Shown here: positions 25,620-34,659 of the stretch, one piece after another
Position numbering within the stretch: position 1 is the stretch's first letter
Layout: each line of letters opens with the position of its first letter
Origin: G963663365 sp963663365
Lineage (GTDB): Bacteria; Hinthialibacterota; Hinthialibacteria; Hinthialibacterales; G963663365
Assembly (NCBI GenBank): GCA_963663365.2
Contig: CAXXIH010000002.1
Coordinates: forward strand, 310,001-374,000
Length of the DNA: 64,000 bases
Direction: 5' to 3'
Position numbers and translations under genes: made by a program
The notes under the pieces: model-generated
Database searches by the model: none
What the model was told of the DNA's origin: nothing
The model's input: the letters and a program-made list of their open reading frames with translations, nothing else

Positions 25620-26932
25620 GCGGGATCAATCTGGCAGATTTTTCATTTCTGATCGTCGATGATGTTCGGATTTGCCGCATGAATGTCATCGGCGTCCTAA
25701 AAGGTCTCGGTGTCGAAGAAATCCATGAAGCGGAAAACGGTAAAGAAGCGATTGATATTCTTCAGGACCGAAATATCCCCATCGATTGTGTAATTTCCGA
25801 TTTCGATATGCCTGAGATGAATGGCTTGGAGTTGCTTAGGGCTGTCCGCACCGGAATACCGAATACAAGAAGAGAGTTGCCGATTGCGATGTTAACCGGT
25901 CACGGTGACGAGAGCCTGGTCGGTCTCGCATTGGCTCTAGATGTTAACACATTTATTTTAAAGCCTGCTCAAAAAGAGAAATTGGCATCGCGCCTGGAAC
26001 GGCTTTTGACAGAAGACCAAAACCGTGAAAAATGGGTTCGGCCAGCCGAGGCTTACAAGTCAATCCAAGTGGATATAGCAATCATCAAAGCATCCGCCGA
26101 AGCAGAACCTGATGAGCCGAAAGAAGAGGTCGTTCCTGAGGCAGATACGGCGCATGAAATCATGTACCAATTGAGTTCATTGCCCGCATCGTCCGTTCTT
26201 TCACGCGATATCGTTTCCGAAACAGGCCGCACATTGTACGAGGCCGGAACAGAGATCACCGACAGGCATGTCACTCGATTAAAAGGTCTAAAAGATCTTG
26301 GATTTTTTGATGGGAATATCTGGATACGAAACACATCAGCTGAACCCGTTGCGGTTCCGGAACCACAGCGAAAACCACAGATCGATCCGTCCGCCTCATC
26401 CTCCGCGGAAGGCGGGCTACAGCGCAGCACATTTTCGCGTTATGGCAAGTTGAATATAGGATGCACAATCCAATGTCAGCGTTGTTCTCTTGAATTTTCC
26501 CCTTCTCCTGAAGTTATCCGAAAACACAACCGGTCCCTGTTGACCTTTTTGCTCTGCCCAATTTGTACGGAACGAGACACCAAACTTTTATGCGCTTGTG
26601 TCCAATATATGGTTGCCAAGGGAGGATTCCCACTGGACGCCGGACAACTCGTGCAAGCCTTTATCGTTCCAGATGAAAAACTTCCTTCACCGGACGACGA
26701 TCCATTTAAGATTCACCGCAGACTTTATCAGGGCGATCCGCTAACCGTAAACGATATTATGTGTTGGGTTCATGCCAACTTTTTTGCTCTGGACCCGGAA
26801 GAGAATAAGTTGGAGTGCATGATCGACCGCATACTATCCGATCCGGAACGTGTACAGCTTGTGGGTAAAGCAGGTCTCGACGCAAAAAAGATGGCGATCA
26901 ATCGTACACAGCGATTGAAATCCAATAAATAA
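25616..26932 (+). CDS. response regulator with receiver, PilZ/HD-GYP-N-like segment and cysteine cluster
   Basis: A 438-residue cytoplasmic protein. Residues 5-130 form a receiver (FLIVDDVRICR; phospho-Asp in VISDFDMPEMNG; Lys in ILKPAQ). An acidic linker follows, then residues 190-240 (SLPASSVLSRDIVSETGRTL and what follows) resemble the small N-terminal domain often found before HD-GYP domains, but no HD-GYP domain is present. Residues 283-317 hold Cys283, Cys287, Cys290 and Cys314, Cys317, a plausible zinc or iron-sulfur site of CxxxCxxC-23-CxxC type. The last 120 residues are unrecognised. There is no DNA-binding or enzymatic output domain I can name. It lies between the hydrogenase and the hybrid kinase and is probably their signalling partner. 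Confidence 0.8.
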   Translation: MSGINLADFSFLIVDDVRICRMNVIGVLKGLGVEEIHEAENGKEAIDILQDRNIPIDCVISDFDMPEMNGLELLRAVRTGIPNTRRELPIAMLTGHGDESLVGLALALDVNTFILKPAQKEKLASRLERLLTEDQNREKWVRPAEAYKSIQVDIAIIKASAEAEPDEPKEEVVPEADTAHEIMYQLSSLPASSVLSRDIVSETGRTLYEAGTEITDRHVTRLKGLKDLGFFDGNIWIRNTSAEPVAVPEPQRKPQIDPSASSSAEGGLQRSTFSRYGKLNIGCTIQCQRCSLEFSPSPEVIRKHNRSLLTFLLCPICTERDTKLLCACVQYMVAKGGFPLDAGQLVQAFIVPDEKLPSPDDDPFKIHRRLYQGDPLTVNDIMCWVHANFFALDPEENKLECMIDRILSDPERVQLVGKAGLDAKKMAINRTQRLKSNK

Positions 26933-26948
26933 AATTTTGGCTCATACT

Positions 26949-29750
26949 ATGAATAAGAGTACCAGTCTAATTTTGGTCTTGCTTGGCGGATTGATAACCG
27001 TCGTAGCCGTTTCGCAGTTTTTTTTGTATAGAAGCGTCACCGAGCAAATGACCGAGTTCGGCGAAGAAAACATTAAAACACTGCGGGAACGCGAGGAAAA
27101 CAACGCAAAAAACATTTTCCATTCCGTCGAACGCGGCATCAAAGCCTCGCTCGAACGCGGCGAGATGGATAAGTTCAATAAGCTTTTGCGGCAACAAAAA
27201 GGGACTGAAGATCTTTTGGAGTTTTCATTATACGACCGGTTCGGGATTGTCTCCAATTCATCGGACGACTCTTTTTTGCAAAAAACGCTCCCCGAAAATC
27301 TCAGAAACCGCTTGCTTCAAAATCCGGAAATGCTATTCCAGTACGGCGAAGGTGATATCAATATCTACCAGCCACAGGTACTCACGGAGGACTGTATCCG
27401 TTGCCATACCGATTGGGATTTGGGGGGAATCGGAGGGGTAACGCACTTTCGCTTTTCTATCGACAATTTAATCAACGCCGAAAAACAGACAGTCGAACGG
27501 ATTTCGGAGATGAAAAGCAAAACGATGGACAATTCGCTTTTGACATTGTTGGCGATTGTCGCGGCCTCGATTTATTTGGCCTATCGCTTTGCGGGCATTA
27601 GTTCCAGCCTATCCAGTTTGACCTGTGAATTAGAACAGCGTGTCGAAAGACGTACGGCTGAACTAAACAGCGCCAATGAAGACCTGCAGAAGGCCAAAGA
27701 ACTTGCGGATAAGGCCAATCAAGCCAAGAGCGAATTTCTAGCGAATATGAGCCATGAAATTCGCACACCGATGAATGGCGTTATCGGACTGACCGATTTA
27801 ACGCTAAACATGGATATTCCTCAAAAAGTCAGAAATAATCTCCTTTATGTAAAAGATTCAGCCAACTCACTGCTACAAATCATCAACGACATTCTCGATT
27901 TTTCAAAGATCGAAGCCGGAAAGATGGAGTTGGATCACATCCCCTTTGAATTGCGGGATTTGATTTACGATACGGCAAGGACACTGGCTCTTCGCGCGGA
28001 CGAAAAGGGCCTTGAATTGGCATGTCATATCCCGCCCGATATTCCCGATATATTTGTTGGCGATCCTATTCGCCTCCGGCAGATTGTTGTGAATCTCGTG
28101 GCCAATGCGATCAAGTTTACCAAAGACGGACAAGTGTCGATTCATTTGGAAAGCCGCGAAATCGACAAGAAACATTACGAACTTTCATTCCAAATCCGCG
28201 ATACGGGAGTGGGCATTCCAAAGGAACAACAGGCTCGAATTTTCCACTCGTTTGAGCAGGCCGATACATCGACAACACGTAAATTCGGAGGTACGGGGCT
28301 GGGCTTGTCCATCTCGATGCAATTGGTCAAAGCCATGAAAGGTGAAATCCAGGTAGAAAGCCCCAATCCCTATATCGAGGCGAACAGCGAATGCCCCGGG
28401 AGTGTTTTCAGTTTTATGGTTCGCTTAGAGCGTCAACCGGCCATGAAAAAATCACCTTCGTCTTATGGGATGGATATTGAAGGGATGCCCGTGTTGGTCG
28501 TTGACGATAATGAATTGAATTTGCAAATCCTCGAAGAGATGGTTTCCGGCTGGGGATTTAAAGTTACAACCGCAAACGACGGTTTTGCGGCAATTATGGA
28601 AGTAGAAAAAGCCGTGGCTTTTGGAAGAACATTCCCCTTAATCATCACCGATTTCAACATGCCAGGAATGACAGGCATCGATTTGGCAAGAAGAGTGCGT
28701 TCCATTCCTGCATTCCGGGATACGAAAATTATGATTTTGGCATCTTCCCAGATCATGATTGGAGATGAATCTCAGAATGCAGATCTAAAGATTGCCGCAT
28801 CGCTGCTGAAACCTGTGAAACAGTCGGAATTGTTCAATATCATCATCTCACTCTTCTGTGATGAGCCGGACGAACCGGGAACAGAAGAACCGCAAAGACA
28901 ATTCGAAGGGCCAACGGATGGTAAAAGACTGCGTATTCTTTTGGCCGAAGACAACCGCATCAATCAGCGTGTAGCAATAGGTATGATTGCGGAGACACTT
29001 GGCCATAACGTTACCGTAGCCGATGACGGGGAAAAGGCGCTGAAGTTCTACTGCAATGAGAAGTACGATTTAGTATTCATGGACCTGCAAATGCCGGTTA
29101 TGGACGGTTTCGAGGCAACAAAGGCAATCCGAGAAGTTGAGAAAGAAACCGGAAAGCATACTCCAATCGTAGCGATGACGGCCAACGTGATGAAAGGAGA
29201 CGAAGAACGCTGTCTTGAAGCAGGTATGGATGCGTATATCGGAAAACCAATTATGCTCAACAAAGTCAAAGAGGTTATCGAATATGCGCTATCCAAAACA
29301 GAATCAGAATTTCAGCCCGAACCGGATAGCATAAGAAATGTAGAGGAACCTCAATCCACAGTGAGCGCTGAGGAGACAACATCAGTTACCGGACAAACCG
29401 AATACACTGCATTCAACCAAGAGGCACTTTTTGAAACTTACAACAGCGATTCGCAAATGATTTCCGAGCTGGTGACGATGTATTTTGAGGATGTTCCCGA
29501 AATGCTGACCGGTGTGAAAGAAGCGATTAATTCAAAAAGCAGTGAAGATTTAGATCATAGCGCGCATAAACTCAAAGGGGCGGTCGGCGCGTTTGAGGCT
29601 CATAACGCCCGTGAGGCGGCCTATGTTTTAGAACGAATGGGGAAAGAATCAACCTGGGAAGGCGTGGACGAGGCTTTCAATAATTTGGAATCCGAAATCG
29701 AAAGCCTTAGCAACGATTTATCAAAGCTGCGCACACAACTTCAGGCGTGA
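26949..29750 (+). CDS. hybrid sensor histidine kinase with periplasmic CxxCH haem motif
   Basis: About 933 residues; the ATG at 26949 is used, with an in-frame TTG four codons earlier and no strong ribosome site. Using numbering from that TTG: membrane helix 11-30; periplasmic sensor about 35-198 containing CIRCH at 153-157, a covalent haem-c attachment motif; membrane helix 200-218; coiled coil; phospho-accepting His273 in MSHEIRTPMN; ATPase domain with the boxes VNLVANAIKF, DTGVGIP and GGTGLGLS; receiver 1 with Asp572; receiver 2 with Asp716; and an Hpt domain with His877 (HKLKG). It resembles BarA-type phosphorelays. Only 16 bp follow the previous gene. Haem-type sensing by CxxCH domains is known in Geobacter chemoreceptors; the signal here is inferred to be redox state or H2. 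Confidence 0.9.
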   Translation: MNKSTSLILVLLGGLITVVAVSQFFLYRSVTEQMTEFGEENIKTLREREENNAKNIFHSVERGIKASLERGEMDKFNKLLRQQKGTEDLLEFSLYDRFGIVSNSSDDSFLQKTLPENLRNRLLQNPEMLFQYGEGDINIYQPQVLTEDCIRCHTDWDLGGIGGVTHFRFSIDNLINAEKQTVERISEMKSKTMDNSLLTLLAIVAASIYLAYRFAGISSSLSSLTCELEQRVERRTAELNSANEDLQKAKELADKANQAKSEFLANMSHEIRTPMNGVIGLTDLTLNMDIPQKVRNNLLYVKDSANSLLQIINDILDFSKIEAGKMELDHIPFELRDLIYDTARTLALRADEKGLELACHIPPDIPDIFVGDPIRLRQIVVNLVANAIKFTKDGQVSIHLESREIDKKHYELSFQIRDTGVGIPKEQQARIFHSFEQADTSTTRKFGGTGLGLSISMQLVKAMKGEIQVESPNPYIEANSECPGSVFSFMVRLERQPAMKKSPSSYGMDIEGMPVLVVDDNELNLQILEEMVSGWGFKVTTANDGFAAIMEVEKAVAFGRTFPLIITDFNMPGMTGIDLARRVRSIPAFRDTKIMILASSQIMIGDESQNADLKIAASLLKPVKQSELFNIIISLFCDEPDEPGTEEPQRQFEGPTDGKRLRILLAEDNRINQRVAIGMIAETLGHNVTVADDGEKALKFYCNEKYDLVFMDLQMPVMDGFEATKAIREVEKETGKHTPIVAMTANVMKGDEERCLEAGMDAYIGKPIMLNKVKEVIEYALSKTESEFQPEPDSIRNVEEPQSTVSAEETTSVTGQTEYTAFNQEALFETYNSDSQMISELVTMYFEDVPEMLTGVKEAINSKSSEDLDHSAHKLKGAVGAFEAHNAREAAYVLERMGKESTWEGVDEAFNNLESEIESLSNDLSKLRTQLQA

Positions 29751-29770
29751 ATGAACGTGCAAAAACCGAT

Positions 29771-30325
29771 TCAGGGTCCGTAGTGTATGATATCGCCACG
29801 GCTGGCAAGGCCATTGCTTAAGTCATAAGGCAAGATTAGGTATGGCGAGGCGGGGGTTTCAATAATATTGCCCATCCGGTCCGGGCCCATGCTACGCACA
29901 ACATATTTGTATTTGCCAAGCTTATCGTGCAGACTGATCCAACCACTCTCGCCGTATCCCAGACGGTCAGTATACATATAGGCCCGAGTGGTTTTACCGG
30001 CACTATCGTCCTTATAAGGAAAAACTTCCATTGGAATGTTTGTTAAATAGGGGATGGGCGTTGTTAAAGGGTATAGCCGTTCCCATTCATTTGCCGCCGG
30101 ATTGAATGAACCGGCCCACTCGGCAACCATATAGAATAATGGATAGTTGTTATTGTCCAGACGATACATCTCCAAAGCATTGCAGATGGATTTCACATCC
30201 GAAATGGCCCGGGATACTTTGGCGCGTTCCATGGCATTAACAAAATTCGGGACCGCTATGGCCGCCAGAATACCGATAATCGCGACCACGATTAAAAGTT
30301 CGATCAACGTAAAAGCACGACGCAT
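29771..30325 (-). CDS. prepilin-type N-terminal cleavage/methylation protein (GspG-like tail), copy 1
   Basis: A 184-residue pseudopilin starting at the ATG at 30325 (AAGGG nine bases upstream). The type III signal is MRRAFTLIELLIVVAIIGIL, with Ala rather than Gly before the cleavage site Phe. The hydrophobic helix is followed by about 135 residues of globular domain. The C-terminus shows SMGPDRMGN and later SNGLASRGDIIHYGP, which recall the calcium-binding end of the GspG major pseudopilin. It stands alone with no secretion or pilus assembly genes nearby, so it must use machinery encoded elsewhere. It shares both end motifs with the second copy at 41821. Confidence 0.88.
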   Translation of the reverse strand: MRRAFTLIELLIVVAIIGILAAIAVPNFVNAMERAKVSRAISDVKSICNALEMYRLDNNNYPLFYMVAEWAGSFNPAANEWERLYPLTTPIPYLTNIPMEVFPYKDDSAGKTTRAYMYTDRLGYGESGWISLHDKLGKYKYVVRSMGPDRMGNIIETPASPYLILPYDLSNGLASRGDIIHYGP

Positions 30326-30673
30326 CCTAAGATTCCCTTCAGACACAAAGTCACCGCCGAACTAACAAGGATTTGATATTTGCACAAAGATATCCTAGCA
30401 CAGACAACCATCGAACACGGGGCTGCATAGGCTGAGAGAGTCTTCATAATGCCGACCATTATCCATCTGTAACCCTTCAAATACGAATTTTCAATAGAGT
30501 ATTATCTCCATCGCGCATACGCTCAGTAAGCACGCATAACCCGCTGATATAAATAGACATACGCCATATCTCCCGCATCCAATATCAGCCATTAAGAACA
30601 TTTTGTCTTGATTTCGACTTTTTTTTGTAATTAAAGACGAGCAGCTGCGATTCAAAAGAAAAAGAAACGATCA
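30326..30673. other. 348-bp gap between prepilin copy 1 and GH38 gene
   Basis: I see no gene here. Both flanking genes are on the minus strand. The part next to the GH38 stop is pyrimidine-rich on that strand but has no clear stem, so a terminator is not called. A promoter for the prepilin gene is expected but not convincingly seen. Confidence 0.4.
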
Positions 30674-33600
30674 TCAACGGAACAGTCTGATAAATTTCGC
30701 CTCATTTGGTGAAAACTTGAGTTCCTTGATGTCTTCCCGAATCGTCTCTTCAATAACATTAACTTCGTCTATTCTTTTGGGCGCAGGATTGAAGGCATCT
30801 CCGGCCAACGGAAGTTCTGTTTCATGGCCTTCGATTTCGCGCAGATGCAAAACGATACCGTTGTTATGATAGGACGGCCGGGCTTCAATCAAGACGATAT
30901 TCCGCGATTCGAGTTTTGCCACCGACTGTGGCGTATTCGGAGATTGGGCCATATTCACATCGGGTGAAATGATCCTGCCAACAAGTGGAAGCCGCGCACC
31001 ACGTCCGAATCTTTCAGCAAAACCATTGCTTGTATCATCAGAAGAGGTCAAATAATAGCACCACTCAAAATCGCCCTGCTGCGTGCCTTGGAAGTTTGTG
31101 AACCAATAATTGTTCATAATCCATGCGTAGACATGCGTGTTCTGAGGGATAAGCAATTCCTGCCATTTGCCTAGATTAAGGTCCCCAAATTGAACAAGAG
31201 GAATTTCGTCGCTACCAAAAACAATTTGCGCTTTAGGACTGCGTACGGCCACAAAATCCTGGACGGTGTTCCAATCAGATGATGAGCCCGGTATTTGATC
31301 GTATCCAGGCTGAACAAGGCCACCCTGAGCCTCGTAGCAAAGAGCGCCCTGTTCAAGAGAAAAAGGAAATGACATGTAGATACCTTCCGCGCTCTGAATC
31401 GGAATTTTGCGCAGGTGAAAGATGAGATCAATACGCTTTTGTAAATGATAAAGGCGGATTTCTCCCCCTGCCCGCTGGGTGCTTTCAAGCCCGCCTTCAA
31501 ATAGCAGGCTTGTCCAAATTGGACCATTCACGCCACGGCTTACTCTGACATTATTTAATGTCGAATACTTGAGTTGCTTGCGGATAAACTCCCGGCGGTC
31601 AGGCGCCTGCTCAACAATAAATTGTCCGAGATTCCATTTGCTATTTGAATCGAGCAGATCATATCCCAATTGTTTATCCACCAATGCGCTTATGCCGCCC
31701 GTGTCCGGATTCAAGGTTACTGAGTAAAATTCATTCTCCAGCGAGATATCGGAGATATTGACTGATGGGGTGGCGGTTTCGCATTTATCAGTCAGTTCAA
31801 TACGGTATATCTTATACCCCAAAGTTGGGATATTGCGTACCCACAATTTCCAATATTCACCTTCCAAACGGCTTCCTATCTGTTGAACCGGGACAGACTC
31901 TCCAGTACCGGAATCGATTATGCAAAACTCCTTGTCCTCAGGAACCGTCTTATAATCGAGAAACAGTTCGACAAGGCCATCACGTTCCCAATTTAAGGTG
32001 TTAAAGACGGCAACCGTGGGGACATTTGCCTTGGGCAGTGGAGTTATGGCATATGCCGAAGCCTCATCCAGAAGCAGAGCAGCGTCCTTTACCGCCTCCC
32101 AAACATAGGAACTCTTAAGTCCCCATTGGATTAACGTTTCCCCCGCCATGGGATCACCGACACTTCCGGCGGCACCAAACGTATGTTCATCAAAAAATAA
32201 GAGGTTTTCTTGTACATCGAGAATGCGCTGCATAACCTCGTCTTCGAGTTCCATGCTCATCAAAGATGCCATTGACAGTAGAGTTGAAGCTCGCTGCAAA
32301 TTCGAATGAGTTTGACGCGAAGCCGCTGTTTCCCGCGCGGCGGAGCCGAATCCATCGGTCCACCAATCGGGCCAGGATTGCCGATAGACGGGAAGTTCAT
32401 CAGCGTGATGCGATTCGAGGTCTTCAAGGAATTCGTGGTCCGTGGCAATGCGCAACCTGGGCCATTCGTACATCTCATTCCAATCCCGCACCAAATCACA
32501 TGCCGCCGGGGCCGGAGGGGAGTTATCGATTTGATATCCGGAAAACTGAGCGGCGACACTGCCGAATGGATATTCGCGGCGTTCTAAGTCTTTTAAGTAA
32601 GACAAAAGTCCTTCTTGAAATAGGAAAACATCGCCTTTATGGACTTTCCAATAATTCCCAGTGTGATAATGATCGGCACGATAGGCCAATATGCGTTTGC
32701 CAGCTGGCGATTCCCACCAAAATGGAGTCGGTACAGAAAAGGGCAATACCGAGCGGGTATTGTTGATCCCCATCGTTAAATAACGAATTCCCATGCTCTG
32801 AAAATAATCAGGCAGGCACCAGGCGGCCCCATTTACATCGTTCTGCATACCCGATTTGATTTTACATCCAAAGAAATCTTCAAGTTCTCGGAGTGGTTGC
32901 AGTGAAGCAGCCAAGGAACTCTCCGTTGCGATTTCGGAGAGATTAAGATACATGCCGGTGATCTCAATCCGGCCTTCTTGTACGCGCTGTTTCAAACGCT
33001 GAATTTGTTCGAGAGGACGGCGTCTGATGTATTCCTGCACAGTCCAAGAGACTTCACATGTCCAACGGAATTTCGCGTCGTCCGGGTAATCATCAGTACG
33101 GTCACAGTAATCCAAAACCTGATCAATATATTGAAGGTGTTCCGGCAAAATCTTATCTTGCGGGCGAGTATAACCGATATCCGTATGCGCATGCTGGACG
33201 AGATACATTGTCCATTTCCGGATCGGGGACATCTGAATATCGGTCCAACGAAGAGTTTCGCTATCCGATTGCAGTTCAACAGTGAGGCTCTCGGTTTTTG
33301 TTATAGGCGATATTTGCAGATCAAAACGATGCTGCCCTAAAGGAATCTCAGCAAACTGGAACCGCTGTGGTTCATCCCATGATTTGCATTGAACGGTGAT
33401 GGCCACATTCTTTAGTCCCCGCGTCGATAAATCCATCGTCAACGACTGTTTTGGTCCATCCGGTGTTTTTAAGATCAATGGATAGCTAATGAATTTGGCA
33501 ACAGCGGCTTTGGATTTATTCTCTTTCGACTCCGATGAAGATTTCGGGACTTTGACAACAATACCTGTTGCCTCGACTTCCTCGGGCCTGTTGGCCGTTT

Positions 33601-34255
33601 TCTGCAACAATGGGAGGGCGCGCAAATTGGCGGCTTGGCGTCTTTCAGGAGCGGGTATGAAATTCTGATCCGGCCCCACACCCTTGTATTCGACAACAGC
33701 AATCAGTAATCCCCAACTTCCGCCAAACTGATCGACTTTAAATAGCAGACGATTCGTGCCTTTGTGCAACGTAACCGGAACGCGATCGATGCCGGAATCG
33801 ACACCGCGTGTAACACGATTCACATGGACCAGTTTGTCGTTAACCCATGCCTTTACACCATCATTGCTGCTGACTTTGAGCAGGACCTGTTTTTCTTCTT
33901 CAACTTTCAGCTGGCAATACCCATAAGCCACACCCAAGAGATTCGGACTTACATCAAAGAGAGTCCGGAAATCGACATGGCCGGAAGGCTCGCTAAGCGT
34001 GGACTGGCAGGTCACACTTTTGCCGGTCTCCAGGTCAATGCAATCGCCCGGGTTGGGATTGGCATGCTCCTCGCCGCCCAAAGGCATCAAAAAATCATAA
34101 TCGAAGGCCGCACCGCTTCTTTGAACATCATAAGTGAAAGGCCCCGCCACAACCCAGGCTGGAATTGTGCCATTCTCTCGTAAGGGAAGTGTCTCGCCCA
34201 CTGCAGGACTTAAAAACAGGCAAGTCAGAATTGAAAAAAAAAGAATACGAGTCAT
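30674..34255 (-). CDS. secreted GH38-like alpha-mannosidase
   Basis: A 1193-residue exported enzyme (signal MTRILFFSILTCLFLSPAVG; ATG at 34255 after GGTGG). Residues 60-200 form a PA14-like or beta-sandwich sugar-binding region (LLKVSSNDGVKAWVNDKLV). The GH38 barrel follows: HAHTDIGYTRP near residue 355 supplies the zinc-binding His-x-His-x-Asp, and QNDVNGAAWCLPD near 475 carries the likely nucleophile Asp. A large beta-rich C-terminal part corresponds to the GH38 middle and C-terminal domains. Family members cleave alpha-mannosides or related sugars using zinc. It lacks the Trp usually seen after HxHxDxxW and has Tyr instead, so specificity may differ. It is divergent from the GH172 operon. 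Confidence 0.85.
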   Translation of the reverse strand: MTRILFFSILTCLFLSPAVGETLPLRENGTIPAWVVAGPFTYDVQRSGAAFDYDFLMPLGGEEHANPNPGDCIDLETGKSVTCQSTLSEPSGHVDFRTLFDVSPNLLGVAYGYCQLKVEEEKQVLLKVSSNDGVKAWVNDKLVHVNRVTRGVDSGIDRVPVTLHKGTNRLLFKVDQFGGSWGLLIAVVEYKGVGPDQNFIPAPERRQAANLRALPLLQKTANRPEEVEATGIVVKVPKSSSESKENKSKAAVAKFISYPLILKTPDGPKQSLTMDLSTRGLKNVAITVQCKSWDEPQRFQFAEIPLGQHRFDLQISPITKTESLTVELQSDSETLRWTDIQMSPIRKWTMYLVQHAHTDIGYTRPQDKILPEHLQYIDQVLDYCDRTDDYPDDAKFRWTCEVSWTVQEYIRRRPLEQIQRLKQRVQEGRIEITGMYLNLSEIATESSLAASLQPLRELEDFFGCKIKSGMQNDVNGAAWCLPDYFQSMGIRYLTMGINNTRSVLPFSVPTPFWWESPAGKRILAYRADHYHTGNYWKVHKGDVFLFQEGLLSYLKDLERREYPFGSVAAQFSGYQIDNSPPAPAACDLVRDWNEMYEWPRLRIATDHEFLEDLESHHADELPVYRQSWPDWWTDGFGSAARETAASRQTHSNLQRASTLLSMASLMSMELEDEVMQRILDVQENLLFFDEHTFGAAGSVGDPMAGETLIQWGLKSSYVWEAVKDAALLLDEASAYAITPLPKANVPTVAVFNTLNWERDGLVELFLDYKTVPEDKEFCIIDSGTGESVPVQQIGSRLEGEYWKLWVRNIPTLGYKIYRIELTDKCETATPSVNISDISLENEFYSVTLNPDTGGISALVDKQLGYDLLDSNSKWNLGQFIVEQAPDRREFIRKQLKYSTLNNVRVSRGVNGPIWTSLLFEGGLESTQRAGGEIRLYHLQKRIDLIFHLRKIPIQSAEGIYMSFPFSLEQGALCYEAQGGLVQPGYDQIPGSSSDWNTVQDFVAVRSPKAQIVFGSDEIPLVQFGDLNLGKWQELLIPQNTHVYAWIMNNYWFTNFQGTQQGDFEWCYYLTSSDDTSNGFAERFGRGARLPLVGRIISPDVNMAQSPNTPQSVAKLESRNIVLIEARPSYHNNGIVLHLREIEGHETELPLAGDAFNPAPKRIDEVNVIEETIREDIKELKFSPNEAKFIRLFR

Positions 34256-34659
34256 CAAATACCACCACTGTCAAATTGGAGCCTATAGGGTTGAACCGGA
34301 TTTGCTCAAAAAGCCTCCGTTCTTCCCATCATACATTCACGAGTAGACATACAAGCCTTTTGGGCCGGCTTCAGCTATGTACATAGTACAATGGGGCCAC
34401 CACCGGATCAATCGGCTTTTAAGAATGACGGAATTCAGTCGAGTTGCCGTGATTGAGATATTCGGACCACCTTGCCAAAGATGCGTGCGGGCAATGATGC
34501 GGGTTTGTTTCAGCTGACTTTTTTATTTCATAAGGTTTGCGAAAAAGTAGATGAATCCGATCTTTTATTGTGTTAGCATGGAATACAGCCGAGGGAACGC
34601 ACCTTGATCTATGGTTTAAAAGCCGGGCAAGAGACCCAGACGAAAAGCAAAGAGGTTCT
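34256..34659. other. 404-bp divergent region between GH38 and GH172 genes
   Basis: There is no convincing gene. It should hold promoters for both glycosidase units. A perfect 12-bp palindrome lies at 34376-34387, about a third of the way across. The in-frame extension of the GH172 gene that begins at 34570 is discounted because a signal peptide begins later. Confidence 0.45.
34376..34387. promoter_or_regulatory. 12-bp perfect palindrome, possible shared operator
   Basis: CTATGTACATAG is a perfect palindrome with no spacer. It lies between the divergent GH38 and GH172 units, which could be controlled together by a dimeric sugar-responsive regulator. No regulator gene of that kind is in the immediate neighbourhood. 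Confidence 0.3.
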
